Source: Shewanella yunxiaonensis | GTDB lineage: Bacteria > Pseudomonadota > Gammaproteobacteria > Enterobacterales > Shewanellaceae | Direction: 5' to 3' | DNA length: 64,000 bases | NCBI RefSeq assembly: GCF_018223345.1 | Contig: NZ_CP073587.1 | Location: 2,515,001 to 2,579,000 of the forward strand | Part shown: positions 32,107-41,739 of the stretch, piece after piece | How positions within the stretch are numbered: the stretch's first letter is position 1 | Layout of the letters: each line of letters opens with the position of its first letter | Notes under the pieces: model-generated | Database searches by the model: none | What the model saw: only the letters and a program-made list of their open reading frames with translations | What the model was told of the DNA's origin: nothing | Translations under genes and position numbers: made by a program

Positions 32107-32931
32107 CTAAATATTGCGTATCTTGTCTATCTGGTTACCGGTCAATCCGAAGCGCCGCTGTCGGCTACTAAAAGTTTCGACAGCCTGACAAAATGTCTGT
32201 TCATCAAAGTCGGGCCATAAAGTATCCATAAATACTAATTCGGCATAAGCCGCTTGCCACAATATAAAATTACTAATGCGATAGTCACCGCCGGTGCGGA
32301 TCATTAAATCAACTTCACCCTGATTTTGCATGCTTAAATGCTCTGCAAGCGCAGTTTCCGTCACCTGACTGCTGTTCATTTCACCAGTTGCGACTTTTTC
32401 CGCCAGGGTCCTGGCTGCCTGGACAATATCCCAGCGGCCACCATAGTTGGCTGCGACATTGAGAATTAACTCGTTATTATCAGCGGTGAATGCTTCCGCA
32501 GCGCGGATTTGCTTCTGTAAACGTTCCGAAAACCGGTGGGTATCGCCAATGATATTCAGCCGCACACCATTAGCATGCAGTATTTTGATTTCACGTTTAA
32601 GTACCGTGAAAAAAAGCTCCATCAGCAAGCTGACTTCCTGATCAGGGCGACGCCAATTTTCACTGGAAAAGGCAAATAGTGTTAACGAGCGCACCCCGAG
32701 TTTCCTCGCTGTACTGACAGCGCGGCGAACCGCCTTAACACCTGCACGATGCCCGACAACCCGTGGTTTTCCCTTAGCCTGGGCCCAACGGCCATTGCCG
32801 TCCATAATGATGGCAACGTGGTTGGGAATTGCCTGCTTCACCAAATCGGACAACTGCTCCGGCAAGCGCTCTGATGTCTGACATTCCTTTGTTAAGTCAG
32901 GAGTAGAAGCGGCGTCCATGTTGGATGACAT
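32107..32931 (-). CDS. uppS: Undecaprenyl diphosphate synthase
   Basis: Cis-prenyltransferase making the lipid carrier for peptidoglycan and LPS. The catalytic motif IIMDGNGRWA is at 41-50 (Asp44), followed by GHRAGVKAVRRAV and the C-terminal RTGGDYRISNFILWQAAY. Residues 1-35 are an extra charged leader compared with E. coli; the ATG at 32931 has AAGGG upstream, while an internal ATG at residue 5 has none. A terminator separates it from frr, so it probably has its own promoter. Confidence 0.95.
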   Translation of the reverse strand: MSSNMDAASTPDLTKECQTSERLPEQLSDLVKQAIPNHVAIIMDGNGRWAQAKGKPRVVGHRAGVKAVRRAVSTARKLGVRSLTLFAFSSENWRRPDQEVSLLMELFFTVLKREIKILHANGVRLNIIGDTHRFSERLQKQIRAAEAFTADNNELILNVAANYGGRWDIVQAARTLAEKVATGEMNSSQVTETALAEHLSMQNQGEVDLMIRTGGDYRISNFILWQAAYAELVFMDTLWPDFDEQTFCQAVETFSSRQRRFGLTGNQIDKIRNI

Positions 32932-32953
32932 CTAATTACAACCCTTAATATAG

Positions 32954-32985
32954 AAAAACGCCGTGTAGTATAACGCTACACGGCG
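32954..32985 (-). terminator. Terminator of frr
   Basis: On the minus strand CGCCGTGTAG pairs with CTACACGGCG (10 pairs, seven-base loop) and is followed by TTTTT. It splits the translation genes from uppS. Confidence 0.92.
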
Positions 32986-33012
32986 CTTCAACTCTAGTTT
33001 AACAAGCCAATA

Positions 33013-33570
33013 TCAGACTTCCATCAATTCCGCTTCTTTGGCAGTCAAAAGTTCGTCAATTTTTTTGATGTACTGATCGGTCATCTTCTGAACTTCGTCT
33101 TCACTACGACGGACATCATCCTCAGTACAAGCCTTGTCTTTTTCTAGCTTTTTCACTTCAGAGTTGGCGTCGCGGCGCACGTTACGCACAGCTACACGGC
33201 CATTTTCAGCTTCAGCACGTACCACTTTCACTAAATCGCGTCGACGTTCTTCTGTCAGTGCGGGCAATGGAATGCGGATAACCGCACCAGCAGACATAGG
33301 GTTCAGGCCGAGGTCAGACGACATGATTGCCTTTTCAACCGCTTGGATCATGCTACGATCGAAAACACTGACAGCCAGCGTCCGGCTGTCTTCTATAGAG
33401 ATGTTACCGACCTGCTTTAAAGGAGTCATAGTACCGTAATATGAAACCTGGATTGAATCCAGCAACGCTGGATGCGCACGACCGGTACGAACCTTAGTCA
33501 TCTGTGCCTTGGTCGCTTCCACACATTTTTCCATGCGGGTCTGTGCATCTTTTTGAATAGTATCAATCAC
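33013..33570 (-). CDS. frr: Ribosome recycling factor
   Basis: Releases ribosomes from mRNA after termination together with EF-G. All-helical three-bundle plus a small domain; recognisable [20 protein letters not shown] near the N-terminus and [17 protein letters not shown] in the middle. 185 residues as in E. coli. Follows pyrH by 29 bases. Confidence 0.97.
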   Translation of the reverse strand: MIDTIQKDAQTRMEKCVEATKAQMTKVRTGRAHPALLDSIQVSYYGTMTPLKQVGNISIEDSRTLAVSVFDRSMIQAVEKAIMSSDLGLNPMSAGAVIRIPLPALTEERRRDLVKVVRAEAENGRVAVRNVRRDANSEVKKLEKDKACTEDDVRRSEDEVQKMTDQYIKKIDELLTAKEAELMEV

Positions 33571-33599
33571 GTTAGAGTTCCTTTTAATTCAAATTCAGA

Positions 33600-34334
33600 T
33601 CAAGCCTTTACCAAGGTACCTTCAGTCGGATCTCCCATCACGACCCGCCGCAAAGCACCCGGTTTGTTCATATTGAACACCATAATTGGCATGTTGTAAT
33701 CACGTGCCATGGTAAATGCTGCCAAGTCCATAACTTTCAGTTCTTTATCAAGTACTTCAGTATAGCTCAGTGTATCGTATTTGGTGGCATCAGGGTTCGT
33801 CATTGGATCGTCAGTAAAGATCCCGTCGACTTTAGTGCCTTTTAGCACGACTTCTGCTTCAATTTCAATGCCGCGCAAACAGGCTGCCGTGTCAGTTGTA
33901 AAAAACGGGTTACCAGTACCGGCAGACAGAATCACTACCCGGCCAGATTTGAGCAGGCTGATCGCCTCAGCCCAGTTATAGCCATCGCATACGCCATTCA
34001 ATGGAATAGCAGACATCAGACGGGCATTCACATAAGCACGATGTAATGCATCGCGCATAGCCAAACCGTTCATCACGGTCGCCAGCATTCCCATGTGATC
34101 ACCCACAACCCGATTCATGCCAGCCTTTGCCAGACCTTCGCCACGAAACAGGTTACCCCCGCCAATGACCACGCCAACCTGAATACCGAGTTCCACCAGT
34201 TCTTTAATTTCCTGAGCCATACGGTCCAGGACTTTAGGGTCGATACCGAAACCTTCATCACCCATCAGGGCTTCACCACTGAGTTTCAGTAAAATTCGTC
34301 GAAATGCAGGTTTGGGATTGGTGCTCATGTTCAT
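33600..34334 (-). CDS. pyrH: UMP kinase
   Basis: Phosphorylates UMP to UDP; amino-acid-kinase fold with LKLSGEAL (about 14-21), IGGGNLFRG and the C-terminal [11 protein letters not shown]. 244 residues (241 in E. coli). It lies between tsf and frr in the usual order. Confidence 0.97.
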   Translation of the reverse strand: MNMSTNPKPAFRRILLKLSGEALMGDEGFGIDPKVLDRMAQEIKELVELGIQVGVVIGGGNLFRGEGLAKAGMNRVVGDHMGMLATVMNGLAMRDALHRAYVNARLMSAIPLNGVCDGYNWAEAISLLKSGRVVILSAGTGNPFFTTDTAACLRGIEIEAEVVLKGTKVDGIFTDDPMTNPDATKYDTLSYTEVLDKELKVMDLAAFTMARDYNMPIMVFNMNKPGALRRVVMGDPTEGTLVKA

Positions 34335-34350
34335 ATATCCTGGTCATAAT

Positions 34351-34376
34351 AAGACCGCAGCGATTGCTGCGGTCTT
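34351..34376 (-). terminator. Terminator-like hairpin between tsf and pyrH
   Basis: AAGACCGCAGC and GCTGCGGTCTT form a perfect 11-pair stem with a four-base loop. The following minus-strand sequence (ATTATG) has only a weak T-tract, so partial read-through into pyrH is likely. Confidence 0.65.
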
Positions 34377-34397
34377 CAAGGTCACTGTGACGGCTGA

Positions 34398-35273
34398 TTA
34401 AGCCTTTTTAGAAGCTGCAATCTGAGCAGCTACTTCAGCAGCGAAATCTTCTTCTTTCTTTTCAATGCCTTCACCAACTTCGATGCGGGTGAAGTTGATA
34501 ACATCTGCGCCTTTCTGCTTCAGCAGATCAGCGACATGAACAGATGGGTCTTTCACAAATGGTTGACCAGTCAAGCTAACTTCACCGGTAAACTTGGCCA
34601 TACGGCCTGCAACCATCTTCTCGGCAATCTCTTTTGGCTTGCCGCTCTGCATCGCGATCTCGATCTGGATTTCTTTTTCTTTCTCAACAACCTCAGCAGG
34701 TACGTCTTGTGGTTTAACGTACTGAGGGTTAGAAGCCGCAACATGCATAGCCAGATCTTTGGCCAGCTCATTGTCAGAACCAGTCAGCTCAGTTACAACA
34801 CCGATACGACCGCTGTGGATGTACACGCCGAGGTTCTCACCTTCGAAGCGGAAAATGCGACGTACGTTGATGTTTTCGCCGATTTTAGCAACCAGAGCAG
34901 CGCGAGTGTTTTCAACGGTTTCACCGTCTAAATCAGCAGCCATCAGAGTTTCAATATCAGTGATGTTGTTAGCCAGCGCCAACGCAATTACTTTATTACC
35001 GAAAGCCAGGAAGCTGGTATCACGAGCAACGAAGTCAGTTTCGCAGTTAACTTCGAGCAGAACAGCGACGTTACCTTCGCTCTTGGTCAGGATCACGCCT
35101 TCAGCAGCGATACGGCCAGCTTTTTTAGCTGCTTTAACCGCACCGTTTTTACGCATATTTTCGATTGCCAGCTCGATATCACCGTCAGTTTCGGTCAGCG
35201 CTTTTTTGCAATCCATCATGCCGGCGCCAGTGCGCTCACGCAGTTCTTTAACTTGGGCAGCAGTAACAGCCAT
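34398..35273 (-). CDS. tsf: Elongation factor Ts
   Basis: Guanine nucleotide exchange factor for EF-Tu. The N-terminal UBA-like domain is followed by [20 protein letters not shown] (15-34) and [15 protein letters not shown]. 291 residues, slightly longer than E. coli (283) with an Ala/Lys-rich tail. Co-encoded with rpsB. Confidence 0.97.
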   Translation of the reverse strand: MAVTAAQVKELRERTGAGMMDCKKALTETDGDIELAIENMRKNGAVKAAKKAGRIAAEGVILTKSEGNVAVLLEVNCETDFVARDTSFLAFGNKVIALALANNITDIETLMAADLDGETVENTRAALVAKIGENINVRRIFRFEGENLGVYIHSGRIGVVTELTGSDNELAKDLAMHVAASNPQYVKPQDVPAEVVEKEKEIQIEIAMQSGKPKEIAEKMVAGRMAKFTGEVSLTGQPFVKDPSVHVADLLKQKGADVINFTRIEVGEGIEKKEEDFAAEVAAQIAASKKA

Positions 35274-35324
35274 TGTTAAATCCTCAATTGATAATTCGAC
35301 AAAAGTTACCAGGTTATCTTATAA

Positions 35325-35348
35325 AACAGGGGCCATGTGGCCCCTGTT
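35325..35348 (-). terminator. Attenuator hairpin between rpsB and tsf
   Basis: AACAGGGGCCA and TGGCCCCTGTT form an 11-pair stem with a two-base loop, followed on the minus strand by TTTATAAG. Such a hairpin between rpsB and tsf would lower tsf expression relative to rpsB; efficiency cannot be judged from sequence. Confidence 0.65.
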
Positions 35349-35401
35349 AACCATCAGATACCTCGGTTAATAAGGGAGATGTTGTCATCGCACCTTATTA
35401 A

Positions 35402-36130
35402 TTACTCAGCTTCGATGAAACCTTCTTCTTCAGCTTGAACAGCCAGATCCTGACCACGGCCACTCTTTACCGCAGCAGCAACAGAATCAGCGTACAGGCG
35501 AATAGCACGCATCGCGTCATCGTTACCTGGGATAACATAGTTCACGCCATCAGGAGTAGAGTTGGTATCTACTACAGCTACAACTGGGATACCCAGATTG
35601 TTAGCTTCTTTGATAGCGATGTGTTCATGATCAGCACCGATGACGAAAATTGCGTCTGGCAGGCCGCCCATGTTCTTAATACCGCCCAGAGATTTTTCAA
35701 GCTTTTCCAGTTCACGGCTGCGCATCAGCGCTTCTTTCTTGGTCAGCTTGTCAAAAGTACCGTCTACAGACTGAGTTTCCAGATCTTTCAGACGCTTGAT
35801 TGACTGACGAACAGTTTTCCAGTTAGTCAGCATACCGCCCAACCAACGCTTGTCGACATAAAACTGATCACAAGAAATTGCAGCTTCTTTGATGGAATCG
35901 CTAGCAGCACGCTTAGTGCCCACGAACAGGATTTTACCTTTTTTAGAAGCAACGTTGCTTACGAAAGCCAGCGCTTCGTTAAACATTGGCACAGTGTGCT
36001 CAAGGTTGATGATGTGTACACCATTACGTGCACCAAAAATGAATGGCTTCATTTTTGGGTTCCAGTAACGAGTCTGGTGACCGAAATGTACACCGGCCTG
36101 GAGCATATCGCGCATAGAAACTGTAGTCAT
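35402..36130 (-). CDS. rpsB: 30S ribosomal protein S2
   Basis: Ribosomal protein S2. The ATG at 36130 ([19 protein letters not shown]) is the true start by family match and gives 242 residues (241 in E. coli). An in-frame start 63 bases upstream would place the leader hairpin inside the gene. Followed by tsf. Confidence 0.98.
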   Translation of the reverse strand: MTTVSMRDMLQAGVHFGHQTRYWNPKMKPFIFGARNGVHIINLEHTVPMFNEALAFVSNVASKKGKILFVGTKRAASDSIKEAAISCDQFYVDKRWLGGMLTNWKTVRQSIKRLKDLETQSVDGTFDKLTKKEALMRSRELEKLEKSLGGIKNMGGLPDAIFVIGADHEHIAIKEANNLGIPVVAVVDTNSTPDGVNYVIPGNDDAMRAIRLYADSVAAAVKSGRGQDLAVQAEEEGFIEAE

Positions 36131-36240
36131 TTTATCTACCTTAAATAGGGGGTTATACCTCCACGAATCCCATATTTCCGACCCTGAGGGCACCCCGGAA
36201 AATGTGTCGATTCGTGTGTGATTTAGTATTTAACATAAAT
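36131..36240 (-). promoter_or_regulatory. rpsB leader (S2-autoregulated 5' UTR)
   Basis: The minus-strand leader has a long-range stem CACGAATC/GATTCGTG (36209-36216 with 36162-36169), enclosing a second helix with the segments CCGGGGTGCCC and GGGTCGGAAAT, then GTGGAGGTATAACCCCC. This matches my memory of the conserved S2-binding leader of gammaproteobacterial rpsB mRNAs, which mediates feedback repression. The upstream segment CATTATACAT near 36240-36250 could be the -10 region. Confidence 0.75.
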
Positions 36241-36375
36241 GCCATGTATAATGGCCGTCAGCTCGGATCTTGAACACTGCAGTCTTATGACATCGTAATG
36301 CGATAAAAACCTGGCTCAAGAGACAAAACATAACGGCGCGCTTTATACCATAAATGCCCGAAAAACACAAATGCG

Positions 36376-36402
36376 AAAGACCCTACAAAGGCGGTCTTTT
36401 TT
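36376..36402 (+). terminator. Orphan intrinsic terminator upstream of map
   Basis: AAAGACC and GGTCTTT form a seven-pair stem with a 10-base loop followed by TTTTTT on the plus strand. No plus-strand gene precedes it; map begins about 100 bases later. It may end a short transcript antisense to the rpsB promoter region or attenuate map. Confidence 0.6.
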
Positions 36403-36498
36403 GGTGGGTCAAACGAGCGTATCATCGTTCAACTCCCTAAGTTTTAACCTGATTTATGCTATTACCTGAGTTACGGGTAATAGCGCCGAGATATCACA

Positions 36499-37299
36499 AT
36501 GAGTATCACGATCAAAACTGCTGAAGAAATTGAAAAAATGCGTGCCGCTGGCAAGCTAGCCGCCGAAGTGCTGGAAATGATTGCACCTCATGTAAAACCC
36601 GGCGTCACTACCAATGAACTTGATCGGTTATGCGCAAAATTCACCGAAGATAATGGTGCCATTTCTGCACCGTTGGACTATCACGGCTTTCCCAAATCGA
36701 TTTGTACTTCTATTAATGAAGTGATTTGTCATGGGATCCCCGATGATGAACCATTGAAAGACGGCGACATCATCAACCTTGATATTACTGTGATTAAAGA
36801 TGGCTATCATGGTGATACCTCGCAGATGTTTTTGGTAGGAGAAGTCAATCCCAAGGATCGCCGCTTATGCCGAATTGCCCAAGAATGTCTCTACGCCGCA
36901 ATCCGTAAGGTTCGCCCGGGGATGCAGTTGGGAGAGATCGGTACCATTATTGAAAAGTTGATCAAATCCACTAAGAGCGGTGTCGATAAATTCTCCATCG
37001 TACGCGATTATTGCGGCCATGGAATTGGTAAAGGCTTCCATGAAGAGCCTCAAGTTGTTCATTATCGCAATAACGATCGCACTATTCTTAAGCCTGGCAT
37101 GTGCTTTACCATCGAACCGATGATCAATGCTGGTCGTTACCAAACCGTCCTAAACGAAGAAGACGGCTGGACTGTTACTACCGTGGATGGTAAAAAATCA
37201 GCCCAATGGGAACACACCTTACTGATCACTGAAACTGGTGTGGAAGTACTGACACTGCGCAGTAATGAAGATTTCCCGCGTATTATTAATCATGTGTGA
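36499..37299 (+). CDS. map: Type I methionine aminopeptidase
   Basis: Removes the N-terminal Met of new proteins. The five metal ligands are visible: two Asp in INLDITVIKDGYHGDTSQ (about 93-110), His in CGHGIGKGFHEEPQ, Glu in CFTIEPMINAG and Glu in QWEHTLLIT. 266 residues, type I without the N-terminal extension. Heads map-glnD-dapD; map lies divergent from rpsB as in E. coli. Confidence 0.97.
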   Translation: MSITIKTAEEIEKMRAAGKLAAEVLEMIAPHVKPGVTTNELDRLCAKFTEDNGAISAPLDYHGFPKSICTSINEVICHGIPDDEPLKDGDIINLDITVIKDGYHGDTSQMFLVGEVNPKDRRLCRIAQECLYAAIRKVRPGMQLGEIGTIIEKLIKSTKSGVDKFSIVRDYCGHGIGKGFHEEPQVVHYRNNDRTILKPGMCFTIEPMINAGRYQTVLNEEDGWTVTTVDGKKSAQWEHTLLITETGVEVLTLRSNEDFPRIINHV

Positions 37300-37320
37300 T
37301 CGTATTAATTAAGGACAACA

Positions 37321-39894
37321 ATGGCCACTGCGCAAGCCGTCAAAGCCGCTATTGGCGAGCATTTACAGCATCTGCAACATAGGTTTGCCAACCGCGATAA
37401 AATTACTGAACTGGTGGCTGAACGCAGTCGCTTTGTTGACCAACTATTAATTGAACAATGGCAGCAGGTGGGGCTCAATGACTCTGGCATCGCGCTCATT
37501 GCCGTAGGTGGCTATGGACGAGCGGAACTGCTTCCCCATTCTGACGTCGACCTGCTTTTTCTAATGCCTGACCACGCAGGTGCTGAAGCCGAGGCCCGTC
37601 TCAGCGAGTTTATTGCATTTCTATGGGACACCGGCCTGGAAATCGGCCACAGTGTCCGCTCACTGCAGCAGACACTTGAACAAGGTCGTGGCGATATCAC
37701 GATTGCCACCAATCTGCTGGAAGCACGTCTACTAGCAGGACCAGAAGCCAGCTTCGATCTCTTGTATGACAAAATTCGGGAGCAAGATTTCTGGCCTTCC
37801 AGCGAATTTTTTCGCGCCAAAAGAGACGAGCAGCGTTTGCGTCATGCCAAGGCTAACGCCTTCGACCTTGAGCCCAATATCAAAACCTGTCCAGGTGGCC
37901 TCAGGGATATTCAAACTATCGCCTGGGTCGCCATTAGGCATTTTAATGCGGCGAATTTACGAGAACTGGTCGACCACCAGTTTTTAGAGCCCAATGAGCT
38001 GGAAGAGCTGCTTGAGTGTCAAAACTTCCTGTGGGAACTCAGATTTGCACTGCATATCGCCATGGGACGTGATGAAAACCGCTTGTTGTTTGACGTGCAA
38101 AGACAAGTTGCCGGACTGATGGGGTATGAAGATGCCACACAACTGGCAGTGGAGCAGATGATGAAGCGCTATTACCGGACAGTACGTCGGGTAATGGAGC
38201 TAAACGAAATGCTGCTACAACTTTTCAAACGCGCCACTTTGGGGGATGGTCGGGCACTGGAAATTCAGCCGATTGATGAACATTATCAGCGCTGCGGCCC
38301 ATTCATTGAAGCGCTCGACAATGTACCATTCCAACATCCAGAAGAGATTGTTAAGCTGTTTCTGTATGTTGCCCGCAATTCCAATATTCTCGGGATCTAT
38401 GCCCCGACATTACGGGCACTGCGTAACGCAAGGCGTGATTTAGTGCAACCCTTGATGGAACATGAAGAATGCCGCGAAGCTTTTATGGAAATCCTCAAGC
38501 ATCCTCGTGGCATCAAAGCATTATCGTTAATGCATAAGCACGGTATCTTATCGGCCTATCTACCCGCCTGGCGCAATATTGAAGGACAGATGCAGTTTGA
38601 CCTGTTTCATGCCTACACCGTTGACGAACACACCCATCGCTTGTTGCTGAATATCGAACATTTTTCACAGCAGGAGCAACGTGACGAATTTCCGTTAGGC
38701 TCAATTCTCATCAACCAGTTGCCCAAAAAAGGCTTGTTAGTACTCGCCGCAATTTTCCACGATATTGCGAAAGGACGGGGTGGCGATCATAGTAAATTGG
38801 GCGCGGTAGATGCGCTGGAGTTTTGCAAGCTACACGGGCTTAACAGTCATGATGGCAGAATGGTTAGCTGGTTGGTGGAAAATCATCTGGTAATGTCCAT
38901 TACGGCGCAGCGCCGCGATATTTCCGACCCAGAAGTGGTTGCGGAGTTTGCAGATAAAGTGCGTGATGCCTCTCATCTAAGTTATCTCTACTGTCTGACT
39001 GTGGCGGATATCTGCGCCACCAACGAACACACCTGGAATAGCTGGAAAGGTTCGCTGCTGCGAGACCTCTATTTCTCCTCACAACGAGTCTTGGCACGCG
39101 GCAAAGAAAAACCCGTAGACATCCGCGCACGGGTTCGTGAACATCAGGCCAAAGCCAGGAAGGAACTGCTGCGCCGGGGCATAAAAGAGAAAGCATTAGA
39201 AACCCTTTGGCAACGCTTTAAGGCTGATTATTTCCTGCGTTATCAGCCGAACCAGATTGCCTGGCATGCTGAAGCGATTCTGAAACATCGACAAGATGAA
39301 CCGCTGGTGCTGGTCTCAAAACACATGACCCGTGGCGGTACCGAACTGTTTATCTATTGTAAAGACCGCCCCAGATTGTTTGCCACGGTGATGGCGGTGC
39401 TCGACAATAAAAATATCAACGTACATGATGCAGGCATCATGACCACCAAAGACAATTTCGCCGTTGATAGCTTTGTGATCCTGGAACAAGACGGTACGCC
39501 GGTACAAGCGCTATCGCGGATCCAGAGTATCCGTAAGGCGTTAGAAAAAGCCTTATCCGGTGATACAACTAAGATGCCGAAATTCCGCAAAATGGCGCGG
39601 ATCATGAAGCCATTTAGCGTGCCAACCCAAGTGACATTTCTACCGAGTCAGCGCCACAGCACCAGCATGATGGAGTTGATTGCACTGGACGCGCCGGGAC
39701 TCCTCGCGAAAATTGGCGATATATTTTACCGCTGCGGCATTACGTTGCAGTCAGCCAAAATCACCACTATCGGTGAACGCGCTGAAGATTTTTTTATTCT
39801 GCAAACTACGGATGGTGAGGCGCTGGATAATACCCGCCAGATGCAGCTCAGGGATGTATTAATCAGTACCCTTTCCAATCAACAGACACAGTAA
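37321..39894 (+). CDS. glnD: PII uridylyltransferase / uridylyl-removing enzyme
   Basis: Senses glutamine and modifies PII proteins. The nucleotidyltransferase domain has [18 protein letters not shown] (63-80, Asp75/Asp77). An HD hydrolase domain follows ([14 protein letters not shown], about 478-491), then two C-terminal ACT domains. 857 residues (890 in E. coli). Downstream of map by 21 bases and followed by dapD. Confidence 0.97.
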   Translation: MATAQAVKAAIGEHLQHLQHRFANRDKITELVAERSRFVDQLLIEQWQQVGLNDSGIALIAVGGYGRAELLPHSDVDLLFLMPDHAGAEAEARLSEFIAFLWDTGLEIGHSVRSLQQTLEQGRGDITIATNLLEARLLAGPEASFDLLYDKIREQDFWPSSEFFRAKRDEQRLRHAKANAFDLEPNIKTCPGGLRDIQTIAWVAIRHFNAANLRELVDHQFLEPNELEELLECQNFLWELRFALHIAMGRDENRLLFDVQRQVAGLMGYEDATQLAVEQMMKRYYRTVRRVMELNEMLLQLFKRATLGDGRALEIQPIDEHYQRCGPFIEALDNVPFQHPEEIVKLFLYVARNSNILGIYAPTLRALRNARRDLVQPLMEHEECREAFMEILKHPRGIKALSLMHKHGILSAYLPAWRNIEGQMQFDLFHAYTVDEHTHRLLLNIEHFSQQEQRDEFPLGSILINQLPKKGLLVLAAIFHDIAKGRGGDHSKLGAVDALEFCKLHGLNSHDGRMVSWLVENHLVMSITAQRRDISDPEVVAEFADKVRDASHLSYLYCLTVADICATNEHTWNSWKGSLLRDLYFSSQRVLARGKEKPVDIRARVREHQAKARKELLRRGIKEKALETLWQRFKADYFLRYQPNQIAWHAEAILKHRQDEPLVLVSKHMTRGGTELFIYCKDRPRLFATVMAVLDNKNINVHDAGIMTTKDNFAVDSFVILEQDGTPVQALSRIQSIRKALEKALSGDTTKMPKFRKMARIMKPFSVPTQVTFLPSQRHSTSMMELIALDAPGLLAKIGDIFYRCGITLQSAKITTIGERAEDFFILQTTDGEALDNTRQMQLRDVLISTLSNQQTQ

Positions 39895-39909
39895 AAGACG
39901 GAGTAAATT

Positions 39910-40734
39910 ATGGAGGCGTTACGCCAACGTATTGAGGTGGCTTTTGAAGCCCGCGCACAGATCAGCCCGGCAACCGTAGACGCGAGTCTGCGTGCCGATG
40001 TCGAAAAAGTGATCGATATGCTGGATCGCGGTGAAGTCCGAGTTGCCGAGAAAATCGATGGTGAATGGCATGTGCATCAATGGCTTAAAAAGGCTGTATT
40101 ACTGTCATTCCGCATTTTTGACAATGGCGTAATCGACGGAAATGAAACCAAATATTTTGATAAGGTGCCAATGAAGTTTGCTGGCTACGATGATGCCCGT
40201 TTCCGCGCTGAAGGCATTCGCGTAGTGCCACCAGCCGCCGCCCGTAAAGGCTCATTCATTGCAAAAAATACCGTGTTGATGCCATCCTACGTTAACCTTG
40301 GAGCCTATGTTGACGAAGGCACTATGGTTGATACTTGGGCGACAGTTGGTTCTTGTGCACAGATTGGTAAAAATGTGCATCTTTCCGGTGGCGTCGGCAT
40401 CGGTGGGGTATTAGAACCACTGCAAGCTGGCCCAACCATCATTGAAGACAACTGCTTTATCGGCGCCCGCTCTGAAATTGTGGAAGGCGTCGTGGTTGAA
40501 GAAGGCTCGGTCATTTCCATGGGCGTCTTTATTGGCCAAAGCACCAAGATTTATGACCGTGAAACCGGTGAAATCCATTATGGTCGAGTGCCTGCCGGTT
40601 CTGTGGTTGTTTCTGGGAGTCTGCCTTCAAAATGTGGCAAGTACAGTTTGTATGCGGCCATTATTGTGAAAAAGGTCGATGCTAAAACCCGCGGCAAAGT
40701 GGGCATCAACGAACTTTTACGCATTGTGGACTAA
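39910..40734 (+). CDS. dapD: 2,3,4,5-tetrahydropyridine-2,6-dicarboxylate N-succinyltransferase
   Basis: Succinylates tetrahydrodipicolinate in lysine and meso-diaminopimelate synthesis. 274 residues exactly as in E. coli, with the left-handed beta-helix (about 105-240) and [20 protein letters not shown]. Same order map-glnD-dapD as E. coli. Confidence 0.98.
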   Translation: MEALRQRIEVAFEARAQISPATVDASLRADVEKVIDMLDRGEVRVAEKIDGEWHVHQWLKKAVLLSFRIFDNGVIDGNETKYFDKVPMKFAGYDDARFRAEGIRVVPPAAARKGSFIAKNTVLMPSYVNLGAYVDEGTMVDTWATVGSCAQIGKNVHLSGGVGIGGVLEPLQAGPTIIEDNCFIGARSEIVEGVVVEEGSVISMGVFIGQSTKIYDRETGEIHYGRVPAGSVVVSGSLPSKCGKYSLYAAIIVKKVDAKTRGKVGINELLRIVD

Positions 40735-40751
40735 GCCTCAGCCCTTAATTA

Positions 40752-40777
40752 ACAAACCCGCCATCAGGCGGGTTTGT
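40752..40777. terminator. Bidirectional terminator dapD/purU
   Basis: ACAAACCCGCC and GGCGGGTTTGT form an 11-pair stem with an ATCA loop between convergent dapD and purU. Flanking T-tracts are short on both sides. Confidence 0.8.
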
Positions 40778-40804
40778 ATTATCTGGCGAACCAACAACTC
40801 AGCA

Positions 40805-41641
40805 TTATTTAAACACTAGCGTTTTGTTGCCATTAACGACAACCTGATTATTCACCACCAACGCTAACGCACGGCTCAGCACACTCTTTTCCACATCGCG
40901 TCCGGCCTTTGCCATATCTTCTGCACTATAGTTGTGATCAACCGGAATCACGTCCTGTTTAATAATCGGCCCCTCATCAAGACTGTCATTCACAAAATGC
41001 GCCGTGGCACCGATGATTTTTACTCCGCGTTCCCATGCCTGACGATAGGGGTTAGCCCCAATGAATGCAGGCAGGAATGAATGATGGATATTAATGATCC
41101 GATTCGGGTATTGTTTGACAAATCCCGGGGTCAGGACGCGCATAAATTTCGCCAATACTACGTAATCGGGCTGATATGGCGAGATCTGATGCAATAACGC
41201 CTGTTCGTGTTCTTCACGGGTTAAGCCCTCGTGAGATACAAAATGAAAAGGTACATCAAACTTACCTGCTAACGATGCCAGCGTTTCATAATTGCCAATC
41301 ACCGCGGCTATCTCGACATCGAGCGCACCGTAATAAGCCTTCATGAGTAAGTCACCCAGGCAGTGCGCCTCTTTAGTCACTAACACAACTACACGTTTAC
41401 GACCGGCATCAATTAACCGCATCTGATTTTTCTGCGGTAAAACTTCCTGAAGATCGGCTAACAACTGCTCCTCATGGAATTCACCTTCTAACTCGGTGCG
41501 CATAAAAAAACGTTGTTGCAGATTATCAACAAACTCACTGTTTTTTATGATATTTAATTGATGCTTAAAACATACACTGGTGATCTTGGCAATGAGGCCA
41601 CGCTCATCGGCGCAGTCCGTCATTAGAATTTTACGCTGCAT
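40805..41641 (-). CDS. purU: Formyltetrahydrofolate deformylase
   Basis: Hydrolyses 10-formyltetrahydrofolate to formate, feeding PurT and balancing one-carbon pools. An N-terminal ACT domain (1-85, DCADERGLIAKITSVC) precedes the formyltransferase-like domain with INIHHSFLPAF and VIGATAHFV. The ATG at 41641 (MQRKILMTD) has GGGGAAGGAA just upstream; the in-frame start 45 bases earlier adds non-conserved residues. 278 residues (280 in E. coli). Confidence 0.95.
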   Translation of the reverse strand: MQRKILMTDCADERGLIAKITSVCFKHQLNIIKNSEFVDNLQQRFFMRTELEGEFHEEQLLADLQEVLPQKNQMRLIDAGRKRVVVLVTKEAHCLGDLLMKAYYGALDVEIAAVIGNYETLASLAGKFDVPFHFVSHEGLTREEHEQALLHQISPYQPDYVVLAKFMRVLTPGFVKQYPNRIINIHHSFLPAFIGANPYRQAWERGVKIIGATAHFVNDSLDEGPIIKQDVIPVDHNYSAEDMAKAGRDVEKSVLSRALALVVNNQVVVNGNKTLVFK

Positions 41642-41739
41642 TTCCTTCCCCAAATAACATCTGGACTGCAGAATATGCCATAGCAAACGTAAAAATACCC
41701 AATAAATCCTAATAAAATTTAGATATAACTATAAAAAAT

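Noticed and set aside
36131..36193. N-terminal extension of rpsB from 36193
   Set aside because: It would translate the structured S2-type leader; the family start is at 36130.
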